The notes below the pieces were generated by a model. It did no database searches, had not been told where the DNA came from, and saw only the letters and a list, made by a program, of their open reading frames with translations. From CAZUQP01 sp964622455 (lineage in GTDB: Bacteria; Pseudomonadota; Gammaproteobacteria; DSM-16500), in assembly GCA_964622455.1 (NCBI GenBank), contig CAZUQP010000030.1, positions 16,374 through 80,373 on the forward strand: a stretch of DNA of 64,000 nt, read 5' to 3'. Position 1 is the stretch's first letter. Each line of letters starts with the position of its first letter. Position numbers and translations under genes: made by a program. Below, in pieces: positions 35,342 to 43,866 of the stretch.

Positions 35342-35659
35342 ATGTCTTATGATTTAGCTAACACTGCTTACTGTATTGAATATTTTTATGCAAAACCAGG
35401 TTGCCGTGAAAAACTAATCACTTCCTTAATGAAGCTGATTGAGCCAACAAAAGCTGAAGAAAAATGTTTATTATATGAGTTGTTGCAAGATAATAATAAT
35501 CCGGATCTTATGATTTTAATAGTGAAATTTTCAAATCAACAAAGCATGACGCATCATGAACAGCGAGATTTTGTTAAACATTTTTCAGAAAATGAAATGA
35601 AAAAATATTGTGAAAAATTAGTTTGGAATGATGCGAGAGAAATTATTAAAAATAATTAA
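35342..35659 (+). CDS. ABM-domain (YgiN-like) putative monooxygenase
   Basis: 105 aa single-domain protein resembling antibiotic-biosynthesis-monooxygenase dimers: EYFYAKPGCREKLITSLMKLIEPTKAEEKCLLYELLQD, then a HHEQRDFVKHF helix, split here by description only. Such proteins act on quinols or are of unknown function. A CAGGGGGA-type ribosome site precedes the ATG. Substrate is unassigned. It is the last gene before the accessory patch. Confidence 0.7.
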   Translation: MSYDLANTAYCIEYFYAKPGCREKLITSLMKLIEPTKAEEKCLLYELLQDNNNPDLMILIVKFSNQQSMTHHEQRDFVKHFSENEMKKYCEKLVWNDAREIIKNN

Positions 35660-35722
35660 TTCGTCTATGAAAAATTAGATGGCATTCTTAGTCCGTTGAA
35701 TCCACCCAACCCCCCATCTAAC

Positions 35723-35750
35723 ACTTCCTGTAATTTGTATTACAGGAAGT
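35723..35750. terminator. Perfect 12-bp hairpin, 4-base loop
   Basis: ACTTCCTGTAAT (35723-35734) and ATTACAGGAAGT (35739-35750) form a perfect stem with loop TTGT. It is not followed by a clear T run. It lies between the ABM gene and the HigA-like remnant and could end transcription from either side, or mark an old insertion boundary. Confidence 0.5.
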
Positions 35751-35752
35751 AT

Positions 35753-35833
35753 TTAGGCAGTACGTGATACATCTAGACGAATAGCGGCTTCAGTTACACT
35801 CATGCCCGTTGCATCGTTGTGTTTATTAGTCAT
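35753..35833 (-). pseudogene. HigA-like antitoxin remnant (helix-turn-helix start only)
   Basis: The minus strand encodes a 26-residue peptide ending GMSVTEAAIRLDVSRTA and a stop. That string corresponds to the first two helices of the HigA/XRE antitoxin helix-turn-helix (the 'S-V-T-E-A-A-x-x-L-x-V-S-R-x-x-L' pattern), where intact proteins run on for another 50-70 residues. There is no continuation in any frame before the 12-bp hairpin. I read it as the stub of a lost higBA locus beside the intact VapBC pair. Confidence 0.55.
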
Positions 35834-35879
35834 ATCGATTATAATTATGTAATACGAATTTAGTATCGATGAGGTTAAT

Positions 35880-36086
35880 ATGCAAACCGTAACCATTTCA
35901 CCAAAATATCAAATCGTTATTCCTAAAGAAATTCGCGAAGCACTTCATTTAGTACCTGGCGAAAAATTACATGTTTTTCGCTATCAAAATCGTTTGGAAT
36001 TTGTGCCTGTTAAAGATATAAAAAAAATGCGCGGATTCTTAAAAGGCATCGATACTCAGATTAAACGTGACAAGGACAGAACATGA
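35880..36086 (+). CDS. AbrB/MazE-type antitoxin (VapB)
   Basis: 68 aa swapped-hairpin SpoVT/AbrB antitoxin. The N-terminal DNA-binding part has VTISPKYQIVIPKEIREALHL and the C-terminal ~25 residues (MRGFLKGIDTQIKRDKDRT) form the toxin-binding tail. It overlaps the downstream PIN-domain gene by four bases (ATGA). Such antitoxins repress their own operon through the AbrB domain. The promoter probably lies in the A/T-rich stretch 35831-35870. Confidence 0.88.
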   Translation: MQTVTISPKYQIVIPKEIREALHLVPGEKLHVFRYQNRLEFVPVKDIKKMRGFLKGIDTQIKRDKDRT

Positions 36087-36463
36087 AAAAAAATGTGGTA
36101 GATTCATCTGGGTGGCTCGAATATTTTGCGGATGCAAGCAATGCTCATTTTTTTGCGCCTGTCATTGAAAATACCGAAAATTTACTTGTTCCCAGCATTT
36201 CTCTTGTTGAAGTCTTTAAGCATGTATTGCTACGATGTTCAGAAAAACAAGCATTTGAAAGTATTGAGTGCATGATGCAAGGTATAGTTATTGATTTAGA
36301 CGTTGAAATATCTTTGAGCGCTGCAAAATTAGGTGTATTGCATAAACTTCCTTTAGCTGACAGCATTATTCTAGCAACAGGGCTAGCACACGATGCTACC
36401 GTTTGGTCTCAGGATGCCGATTTCAAAGGGCTTCCTAACGTAAAGTACATTAATAAAAAATAA
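36083..36463 (+). CDS. PIN-domain ribonuclease toxin (VapC)
   Basis: 126 aa PIN-domain toxin. The acidic active-site set is complete: Asp7 (VVDSSGW), Glu43 (LVEVFKH), Asp93 (LADSIILAT) and an acidic pair at 111-113 (SQDADFKGL). VapC proteins usually cut initiator tRNA or the sarcin-ricin loop. It is translated from the ATGA overlap with its antitoxin. The pair appears intact. Together with the neighbouring recombinase gene it belongs to the accessory patch. Confidence 0.9.
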   Translation: MKKNVVDSSGWLEYFADASNAHFFAPVIENTENLLVPSISLVEVFKHVLLRCSEKQAFESIECMMQGIVIDLDVEISLSAAKLGVLHKLPLADSIILATGLAHDATVWSQDADFKGLPNVKYINKK

Positions 36464-36491
36464 TTCAACATCAATAAGCTTGGAGGATATT

Positions 36492-37784
36492 ATGGAAAAA
36501 AGCCCTGCTATAGCGCCCTGCCCTTTATTTGACACGCTTGAAAATGTACAAGATCAATATAGACAATGCCAATCAGGAGATGCACGCGCGATTATAAATG
36601 TCTGGCTTAAAGATTGTTTTTCTCATTTAAAAACCAAGTTACCTGAACATGCAACAAAAGATTATCAACAAATATTGAATTTTCTTTATAGTTATCGTGG
36701 CAGTCTTGATACTTTTAATGCTTACCGCCGTGAATTAGAACGCTTATTTCAATGGGGTTTACATATCTACAGCAAATCTATATTAAATTTAAAGCGCGCA
36801 GACATAGAAATTTTTCTTGAATTTTGCCAAAATCCAGACGACAATTGGGTCGGTACAAAAACAGTTGCACGCTTTATTCAACAAAATGGAGCTCACAAAC
36901 CAAATCCTGCATGGCGCCCTTTTGTTGTAAAAATTGCCAAAAAATCTTTTCAAATGGGCAAACGTCCAGAAAAATCTCATTTCAAGCTGTCGAGAGAAGG
37001 TATGAAACAAATTTTTGCTATTTTAAGTAGTTTTTATAATTATTTAATACAAGAAGAAGTAACAGAAACAAACCCTCTCTTGCAAATTAGACAAAAAAGT
37101 AAATTTATTCAAAAGCAACAGCAATCTCCTACCATTCGGCGTTTATCAGAAATACAGTGGAAAACGGTCATTAAAGCAGCCACTTTAATGGCGGAACAAA
37201 ATCCGATTCGACATGAACGGACACTTTTTATGATGCATGCCTTGTATGGTATGTACTTGCGTATTTCTGAACTGGCTGCGTCTTCACGCTGGACACCGAT
37301 GATGCGTGATTTTTTTCGCGACTCGCATGGCGATTGGTGGTTTAAAACTGTCGGAAAAGGTAATAAAATGCGGCAAATTGCCGTGAGTTTTGCAATGCTT
37401 GATGCGTTAAAACGCTGGCGCCAGCATCTTAATCTTTCCTCTCTTCCAACACCTGATGAAGAGATTTTCCTCCTTCCTAAAACCAAAGGTAAAGGCCCAA
37501 TCAAAAGTACACGCGCTATTCGTCATATTGTACAACGCTGTTTTGATCAAGCTATTACTGACCTCATCCGCGAAAAAAAAATGGAAGAAGCTGAAATGTT
37601 ACGTGGGGCAACTGTCCATTGGCTGCGTCATACAGGTATTTCAGATGATGTAAAAATAAGACCGCGCGAACATGTACGTGATGATGCGGGACATAGTTCA
37701 AGCGCTATTACTGATCGATATATTGACGTAGAACTGCAAGAACGTGCGCATTCCGCTCAAAAAAAACCGATTTTACCTAAATAA
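36492..37784 (+). CDS. Tyrosine recombinase / phage-type integrase
   Basis: 430 aa site-specific recombinase. The N-terminal SAM-like core-binding domain lies at ~55-170 (YRGSLDTFNAYRRELERLF). The catalytic domain has Arg in LYGMYLRISELA, Lys in VGKGNKMRQI, HxxR in VHWLRHTGI, His in AGHSS and nucleophile Tyr in ITDRYIDVE. ATG at 36492 follows GGAGGATATT. No tRNA or clear attachment repeat lies beside it and no phage genes follow, so it is a stand-alone recombinase or relic of an integrated element. Confidence 0.9.
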   Translation: MEKSPAIAPCPLFDTLENVQDQYRQCQSGDARAIINVWLKDCFSHLKTKLPEHATKDYQQILNFLYSYRGSLDTFNAYRRELERLFQWGLHIYSKSILNLKRADIEIFLEFCQNPDDNWVGTKTVARFIQQNGAHKPNPAWRPFVVKIAKKSFQMGKRPEKSHFKLSREGMKQIFAILSSFYNYLIQEEVTETNPLLQIRQKSKFIQKQQQSPTIRRLSEIQWKTVIKAATLMAEQNPIRHERTLFMMHALYGMYLRISELAASSRWTPMMRDFFRDSHGDWWFKTVGKGNKMRQIAVSFAMLDALKRWRQHLNLSSLPTPDEEIFLLPKTKGKGPIKSTRAIRHIVQRCFDQAITDLIREKKMEEAEMLRGATVHWLRHTGISDDVKIRPREHVRDDAGHSSSAITDRYIDVELQERAHSAQKKPILPK

Positions 37785-37815
37785 AATTAAGAGATTTCAT
37801 TGATAAGGAGAAACC

Positions 37816-38184
37816 ATGCTGGAATCTAAAAGCACGACCGCACGTGTTCATCGTCGAATTTATACGGGTTCGCGGTTCTTTGAAATTATCTTAGTACTAT
37901 TGGGGTTAGCTGACGTTATCGCTAAATTTACTTTATATATGACTGATAGAGCAAGTGGAACAAGCAACAAAATAACAAATGCCATTGGGCTCGCGATTTT
38001 TATCCTTTTCTGTCTCAATTGCATAGCAAGAAATTCAGAATGTTTGCGGGAGAATGAAGGGTCGCCTTCAATTAATGACAGTCCGGAAGTATCTCTTTTG
38101 TTAAATAACCTTAATGAAGAACCACAAGAAGAAAACAGACGTATACCCGCCAAATTACTTCTGCAACAAAACAGATACCGCTAA
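37816..38184 (+). CDS. Small two-helix membrane protein, unknown
   Basis: 122 aa. A basic N-terminus (HRRIYTGSR), two hydrophobic segments (~22-42 and ~52-70) and a polar C-terminal tail rich in Glu, Asn and Arg. I do not recognise the family. A GGAGAAACC ribosome site precedes the ATG. It ends with a four-base overlap against the convergent YqjE-like gene. It may belong to the accessory patch. Confidence 0.6.
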   Translation: MLESKSTTARVHRRIYTGSRFFEIILVLLGLADVIAKFTLYMTDRASGTSNKITNAIGLAIFILFCLNCIARNSECLRENEGSPSINDSPEVSLLLNNLNEEPQEENRRIPAKLLLQQNRYR

Positions 38185-38576
38185 AGCTCTTCTTCAAAAG
38201 TTTCACGTAAACTTCTACATTCGCTTAAAGTAGCAGGAAAAAGTAAATTTCGTTTAATTCGTACGATGATAAATCCTATGATCATCAAACAAAGCGTATT
38301 TAATCCTAATAATAGCAACAATGACATCATTAAACTCCATTGCAATGATGTCACCAGGTAAATAAATAACATTGCTAGCAAACAAAACCAGATAGATATC
38401 ATCAAAAACGCATACATAATTGATAAAATCAATACGGTCACTATTGTTTTTCCTGCTAGTTGCGTTTCCAGACGGACGAGCGCCGCCAGGTCTGATACTA
38501 TGCCGATAATATTCGGTACCAGCATAATGACATTCTTGACGGTATCACCCAGCGAAAATTTATTTCTCTTTGCCAT
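38181..38576 (-). CDS. Holin-X/DUF1469-type membrane protein, YqjE-like
   Basis: 131 aa protein with an amphipathic N-terminus (SDLAALVRLETQLAGK) and two pairs of hydrophobic helices, the pattern of the Holin_X superfamily III group to which E. coli YqjE belongs. The ATG at 38576 has AAGGA a few bases upstream. It follows the DUF883 gene after 37 bases, reproducing the yqjD-yqjE order. Role is unknown; membrane partnership with the DUF883 protein is inferred from order. Confidence 0.75.
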   Translation of the reverse strand: MAKRNKFSLGDTVKNVIMLVPNIIGIVSDLAALVRLETQLAGKTIVTVLILSIMYAFLMISIWFCLLAMLFIYLVTSLQWSLMMSLLLLLGLNTLCLMIIGFIIVRIKRNLLFPATLSECRSLRETFEEEL

Positions 38577-38613
38577 ACAAATCCTTATGTAGCCATACAA
38601 GTAAAATAAATTT

Positions 38614-38886
38614 TTATTTGCGATGCAAGAAGTAACCCAGTATAACGCCCGTTAACACAGCAAAACCGACGGATTTTAAGGGTTTTTCGGCGATGTAATG
38701 CGTCACATTTTTCTGGGCGAGTATTCCTTTTTCTCTTACATCTTCAATGGAGTTTGCTAGGATTTCCCCCGCGCGCCCTCTTGCATCAAGGGTGGTTTTT
38801 TTAAGCATGGTTTTGATTTTTGCAAGATCGCCGTATACATCGAAATCACTCTCATGTGAGTGTTTTCTTGAAGTAGCCTTAGACAT
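38614..38886 (-). CDS. DUF883 (ElaB/YqjD)-like small membrane protein, copy 2
   Basis: 90 aa paralogue of the 33240-33497 protein: a charged N-terminus, the helix VYGDLAKIKTMLKK, then NVTHYIAEKPLKSVGFAVLTG and a single C-terminal helix ending GYFLHRK. An AGGAGG ribosome site lies seven bases before the ATG, and TATAAT is found on the minus strand at 38928-38923. It is first gene of a pair with the YqjE-like gene. In E. coli this family is stationary-phase induced and binds ribosomes at the membrane. Confidence 0.82.
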   Translation of the reverse strand: MSKATSRKHSHESDFDVYGDLAKIKTMLKKTTLDARGRAGEILANSIEDVREKGILAQKNVTHYIAEKPLKSVGFAVLTGVILGYFLHRK

Positions 38887-39097
38887 GATACTTCCTCCTA
38901 TCGTTAGTATCTTGCAAAATCCATTATACTCCCTTCTGAAAACAACTTCTAACGACAGCTAATCTCTTGTATTTACAGAAATTTAATATGACCATTTCTG
39001 ATACAAATTCCCTCAAATCCCTTTAATTTTTGACCCTTCTATTATATGATACAGTTCCATTTTTGAATGTTTGAACACATCAAAGGTATGCAGCATA

Positions 39098-42000
39098 ATG
39101 GCTATTAACCAATTAAGCTTATTAAAAACAAAGCGATTTTTACCTTTATTTTTAACTCAATTTTTGGGCGCTTTTAACGATAACTTTTTTAAAAATGCAT
39201 TGGTTATTTTAATTACCTATACGCTCGCAACCACCAATGAAACAACAACCGAAGTATTAGTTACCATTGCTGCAGGCATTTTCATTTTGCCATTTTTTAT
39301 TTTTTCAGCAACAGCGGGTCAAATTGCCGATAGATTTGAAAAGTCCTCTTTAATTCGTTATACCAAAATAGCTGAAATCATCTTAATGTCAGTTGCAGCG
39401 TTCGGATTTTATTTTCACAATACTTTTTTATTATTTGCAGCATTATTTTTAGTGGGGGCACAGGCTGCTTTTTTTGGGCCAATGAAATATTCTATTTTAC
39501 CGGACCATCTTCCGGCAGATGAACTGATCGCTGCAAATGCATTACTTGAGGCGGGCACTTATCTCGCTATTTTAATGGGAACGCTTTTGGGTGGAATATT
39601 AATTACTTTGCATATTGGCCCAATCCTCGCTGCGTTCATGCTTATTTTATTAGCTCTATTAGGTTATGTCACAAGCTTAGGAATTCCCGTTGCCAAAATA
39701 GCAGCGCCCACGCTTAAAATAAAATTAAACATTTTTCGTGAAACCAGTGACATTATTCAGCATACGTTAAAAAATAGAAATTTAGCGATTGCTATTTTTG
39801 GCATTTCTTGGTTTTGGTTAGTCGGTGCAACTTATCTTTCTCAATTGCCGAGTTACACAAAAGATGTCTTAAATGCGGGGCCTTCTATTGTTACATTGTT
39901 CTTAACTTTTTTTACGTTAGGAATAGGATTAGGTTCTTTATATTGTAATCGATTACTCAAAGGGAGAATTCATGCAACCTATGTGCCATTAGCAGCACTT
40001 GGCATGACATTGTTTGCAATTGATTTAGTCCTTGCAAGCGAACATATCGTGACTAAACAAGGTCACTTGCTCACTTTAAGTGAATTTTTAAGTCATTTAC
40101 AAAACTGGCATGTATTACTTGATTTGTCCTTGCTTTCCGCCTGCGGCGGTCTCTATGTAGTGCCCCTATATGCCATTTTACAATCTGAGAGCGAAATCAC
40201 GCATCGTTCACGCGCTATTGCTTGCAATAATATTATCAATGCTTTTTTTATGGTTGCTGCCGCCTTTATTACTAGTGTTATGCTGTTTATGCATTTTTCT
40301 GTGAGTGACGTATTTATTTTAGTGGCACTTGCAAATGTCGTAGTCGCTATTTATATCTGTAATTTATTACCTGATGCATTAGTAAAATCATTTTTAATTT
40401 GGTTATTTAAAACATGCTATCGTGTTGAAGTACGCGGTCTTGAAAATTATTACAAAGCAGGTAATCGAGTATTAATTTTAGCAAATCACACTTCTTTTTT
40501 AGATGCGGCTTTAATCGCTGCATTTTTGCCAGACAAATTAACCTTTGCTATTGATTATCAATATGCACAAAAAACTTGGGTTAAAATCTTGCTTAAATTA
40601 GTCAATACATTTCCGATCGACCCTACAAACTCGATGGCTGCTAAATCATTAATTGAATATTTACGCCGTAATAAAAGGGTTGTTATTTTTCCTGAAGGCC
40701 GCATTACAGTGACTGGCGCTTTAATGAAAATATATGAGGGTCCGGGGCTTATTGCAGATAAATCGCATGCACAACTTCTACCCATTCGCATTGACGGCGC
40801 GCAATATTCCACATTTTCTTATTTGAAAGGCAAGGTAAAAATTCGTTGGTTTCCTAAAATCACGCTGACTATTTTAGAACCTCGAAAATTTGATTTACCA
40901 GAATCAACGACCGGACGCAATCGCCGAGAAAAAATCAGCGAATCTCTCTACGATATTATGACCGACACGATTTTTCTTAGCAGCGACTCCCGAGAAACAT
41001 TGTTTCAGTCTTTATTACACGCAAAATCAATTCATGGTAAAAAACATTTAATTGTTGAAGACATTGAACGAAAACCCATCCATTACCAACGATTAGTTTT
41101 AGGCAGCATTATTTTAGGCCGTCGCATTGCAAAAATGACTCAAACAGGAGAGTACGTCGGTATTTTACTGCCTAACTCTGTTGGTGCTATTGTCACATTT
41201 TTTGCGATGCAAGCACATCATCGCGTACCGGCCATGTTAAATTTTACTGCCGGCACATACAATGTGATTACTGCTTGCCGGACAGCTAAAATTCGGTGTG
41301 TATATACGTCGAGACGATTTATCGAGCTTGCTGATTTAAAACATTATACAGATGCTTTAACTAAAGAAGGCGTTAAACTCATTTATTTAGAAGATGTACG
41401 TGCAGGCATCCATTTACTAAGCAAATTTTTTGGTAAAATAGCGTCCCTTTTCCCCGAACTTTATTATCGCCTTTACAATAAAATAAATAAAACTAACGAA
41501 CAAGACATCTCCTTGCAACCTGCAGTTGTTTTGTTTACATCAGGTTCTGAAGGTACTCCTAAAGGAGTGGTATTAAGCCATGAAAATATTCAATCTAATC
41601 GTTTCCAATTAACAGCACGTGTGGATTTAACGCCTGCCGATCGTGTATTTAATGCATTACCCATGTTTCATGGTTTCGGTCTCACAACAGCCACGATATT
41701 GCCTATTATTTCTGGCATGCGGGTATTTATGTACCCTTCCCCTTTGCATTATCGCATTGTGCCTGAAGTGTGTTACGACACGAATGCGACAATTACATTT
41801 GGCACCGATACCTTTTTATCAGGATATGCTAAGTACGCGCACCCCTATAATTTTTATAGCATTCGCTATATTTTTGCAGGCGCTGAAAAATTACGGGATG
41901 AAACACGCCGTATTTGGATGCAAAAATTTGGTATTCGCTTATTTGAAGGATATGGGGTCACTGAAGCATCTCCCGTGCTTTCAACCAATACAGCAATGCA

Positions 42001-42580
42001 ATATAAAGCGGGAACCGTTGGACGATTGCTGCCCTATATTCGTCATGAATTACGTCCAGTTGAAGGAATAAATGATGGTTCTAGGCTCTTTATTTCAGGG
42101 CCTAATATTATGATGGGTTATTTATTTGCTGATAATCCTGGCCAAATACAACCTCCGAAAGACGGTTGGCACGATACGGGCGATATTGTTTCTATCGATA
42201 ATGAAGGATACATCACCATTAAAGGGCGAGCAAAACGTTTTGCAAAAATTGCAGGAGAAATGGTTTCTCTAACCGCTATTGAAGATGCGCTTTACGCATT
42301 ATGGCCTGATTCTCAACATGCTATTTTAAGCATGCCAGATCCTCGTAAAGGTGAACAAATTGCTTTAGTCACTAATCAAAAAGCAGCTTGCCAAAAACAG
42401 ATCCTGGATTATTTCAAACAACAGGGAATTGCGGATATCAGCTTACCAAAACAAATACTCATGGCTGACAAAATGCCAGTATTAGGTAGCGGTAAAATTG
42501 ATTATCAAGGCGTGAAATCATTATTAAATGAAAATCCTTTTGATGAAAAAGTAGAAACAGACGAAGTTGCTGAACTCTAA
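39098..42580 (+). CDS. aas: LplT-Aas fusion: lysophospholipid transporter, acyltransferase and acyl-ACP synthetase
   Basis: 1160 aa three-part membrane enzyme. Residues 1-~420 are a major-facilitator lysophospholipid flippase (FLPLFLTQFLGAFNDNFFKNAL). Residues ~435-640 are a PlsC acyltransferase with NHTSFLD (HxxxxD) and VIFPEGRIT. Residues ~650-1150 are an AMP-forming acyl-ACP synthetase with LFTSGSEGTPKGV and a terminal lysine-bearing LGSGKIDY. In E. coli, LplT and Aas are separate adjacent genes; here they are one chain that imports and reacylates lysophospholipids. I chose ATG at 39098 over the in-frame TTG at 39071 because MAINQLSLLKTKRFLPL is the family start. Confidence 0.93.
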   Translation: MAINQLSLLKTKRFLPLFLTQFLGAFNDNFFKNALVILITYTLATTNETTTEVLVTIAAGIFILPFFIFSATAGQIADRFEKSSLIRYTKIAEIILMSVAAFGFYFHNTFLLFAALFLVGAQAAFFGPMKYSILPDHLPADELIAANALLEAGTYLAILMGTLLGGILITLHIGPILAAFMLILLALLGYVTSLGIPVAKIAAPTLKIKLNIFRETSDIIQHTLKNRNLAIAIFGISWFWLVGATYLSQLPSYTKDVLNAGPSIVTLFLTFFTLGIGLGSLYCNRLLKGRIHATYVPLAALGMTLFAIDLVLASEHIVTKQGHLLTLSEFLSHLQNWHVLLDLSLLSACGGLYVVPLYAILQSESEITHRSRAIACNNIINAFFMVAAAFITSVMLFMHFSVSDVFILVALANVVVAIYICNLLPDALVKSFLIWLFKTCYRVEVRGLENYYKAGNRVLILANHTSFLDAALIAAFLPDKLTFAIDYQYAQKTWVKILLKLVNTFPIDPTNSMAAKSLIEYLRRNKRVVIFPEGRITVTGALMKIYEGPGLIADKSHAQLLPIRIDGAQYSTFSYLKGKVKIRWFPKITLTILEPRKFDLPESTTGRNRREKISESLYDIMTDTIFLSSDSRETLFQSLLHAKSIHGKKHLIVEDIERKPIHYQRLVLGSIILGRRIAKMTQTGEYVGILLPNSVGAIVTFFAMQAHHRVPAMLNFTAGTYNVITACRTAKIRCVYTSRRFIELADLKHYTDALTKEGVKLIYLEDVRAGIHLLSKFFGKIASLFPELYYRLYNKINKTNEQDISLQPAVVLFTSGSEGTPKGVVLSHENIQSNRFQLTARVDLTPADRVFNALPMFHGFGLTTATILPIISGMRVFMYPSPLHYRIVPEVCYDTNATITFGTDTFLSGYAKYAHPYNFYSIRYIFAGAEKLRDETRRIWMQKFGIRLFEGYGVTEASPVLSTNTAMQYKAGTVGRLLPYIRHELRPVEGINDGSRLFISGPNIMMGYLFADNPGQIQPPKDGWHDTGDIVSIDNEGYITIKGRAKRFAKIAGEMVSLTAIEDALYALWPDSQHAILSMPDPRKGEQIALVTNQKAACQKQILDYFKQQGIADISLPKQILMADKMPVLGSGKIDYQGVKSLLNENPFDEKVETDEVAEL

Positions 42581-42591
42581 TTTTATTTAAA

Positions 42592-43866
42592 TTAAGGTGC
42601 AATATAGATCAGGCCATCCATGTAAGGATGTAGCGCTGCTGGAATACGAATACCGCCTTGTTCATCTTGAAAATTTTCTAAAATAGCAACTAGCGTGCGC
42701 CCTACTGCCAGACCAGAGCCATTCAAGGTATGCACTAATTCTGGTTTTCCCGTTTTAGGATCACGAAAACGTGCTTTCATGCGGCGCGCTTGAAAACTTT
42801 CCGTATTGCTGCAGGATGAAATTTCTCGATACTGATTTTGGCCTGGAAGCCATACTTCTAAATCGTATGTTTTAGCTGCAGAAAATCCCATGTCCGCCGT
42901 ACAAAGTGCCATAACACGATAAGGCAATTCTAATTTTTGCAAAACTATTTCCGCATGATGTGTTAATTCTTCCAATGCTTCATAAGATTTATCGGGATGC
43001 ACAATTTGCACCAATTCAACTTTTTCAAATTGATGCTGACGTATCATGCCGCGCGTATCTTTGCCGTAAGACCCTGCTTCGCTGCGAAAACAAGGCGAAT
43101 AACAGACGTATTTTAACGGTAATCGTTCTGCCGCTAGAATTTCATCGCGCACCGTATTAGCGACAGGCACTTCTGCTGTCGGAATTAAATAAAAATCACC
43201 CTCACGGGCTATCGCAAATTGATCTTCTTTCAATTTAGGTAATTGACCAGTTGCAAATAAGGATTCTGCATTGACCATATAGGGCACTGAAATTTCTTCA
43301 TACCCATGCGCTTTCGTATGTAAATCCAACATAAATTGGATTAACGCGCGTTGCAATCTGGCTAATTTACCATACAAAACAACAAAACGCGCACCCGATA
43401 ATTTAGCAGCAGTTGCAAAATCCATTCCCAACCTTTCACCCAAATCTACATGGTCTTTAGGCGTAAAAGAAAATTGCGTAGGTGTTCCCCATGTGCGAAC
43501 CAATTGATTGTCTGCTTCACTTTTTCCAACAGGCACTGAAACATGTGGAATATTAGGCATCATGGCTAGTAAGTATTGCAATTTTTCTTGTACGGAGGAA
43601 AATTTTTCTTCTGCAGTTTTTAATTTATTTCCGAGAGTTTTAACTTCTTGTAATAAATTCTCAAGATTTTCACCCTTTGCTTTTGCCTGCCCTACTGCTT
43701 TTGCATTGTTATTTCGAATATTTTGTAATTCTTGAATTTCTGTTTGTAATATTTTGCGCTGCTCTTCTAACAAATTAATTTGCAAAACATCTAATGTAAA
43801 GCCGCGAGGCTTTAATTGTTCCGCAACCAATGTAATATTATTTCGTAATAACTTTGGATCTAACAT
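42592..43866 (-). CDS. serS: Seryl-tRNA synthetase
   Basis: 424 aa class II synthetase. The N-terminal antiparallel coiled-coil tRNA-binding arm lies at ~30-100. Motif 2 is the CFRSEAGSYGKDTRGMIRQHQFEKVE segment (described in part: FRSEAG and RGMIRQHQF). Motif 3 is LNGSGLAVGRTLVAI. Its start codon overlaps the sucD stop by one base (TAATG), so it is translationally coupled to the TCA operon. Length is normal. Confidence 0.97.
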   Translation of the reverse strand: MLDPKLLRNNITLVAEQLKPRGFTLDVLQINLLEEQRKILQTEIQELQNIRNNNAKAVGQAKAKGENLENLLQEVKTLGNKLKTAEEKFSSVQEKLQYLLAMMPNIPHVSVPVGKSEADNQLVRTWGTPTQFSFTPKDHVDLGERLGMDFATAAKLSGARFVVLYGKLARLQRALIQFMLDLHTKAHGYEEISVPYMVNAESLFATGQLPKLKEDQFAIAREGDFYLIPTAEVPVANTVRDEILAAERLPLKYVCYSPCFRSEAGSYGKDTRGMIRQHQFEKVELVQIVHPDKSYEALEELTHHAEIVLQKLELPYRVMALCTADMGFSAAKTYDLEVWLPGQNQYREISSCSNTESFQARRMKARFRDPKTGKPELVHTLNGSGLAVGRTLVAILENFQDEQGGIRIPAALHPYMDGLIYIAP

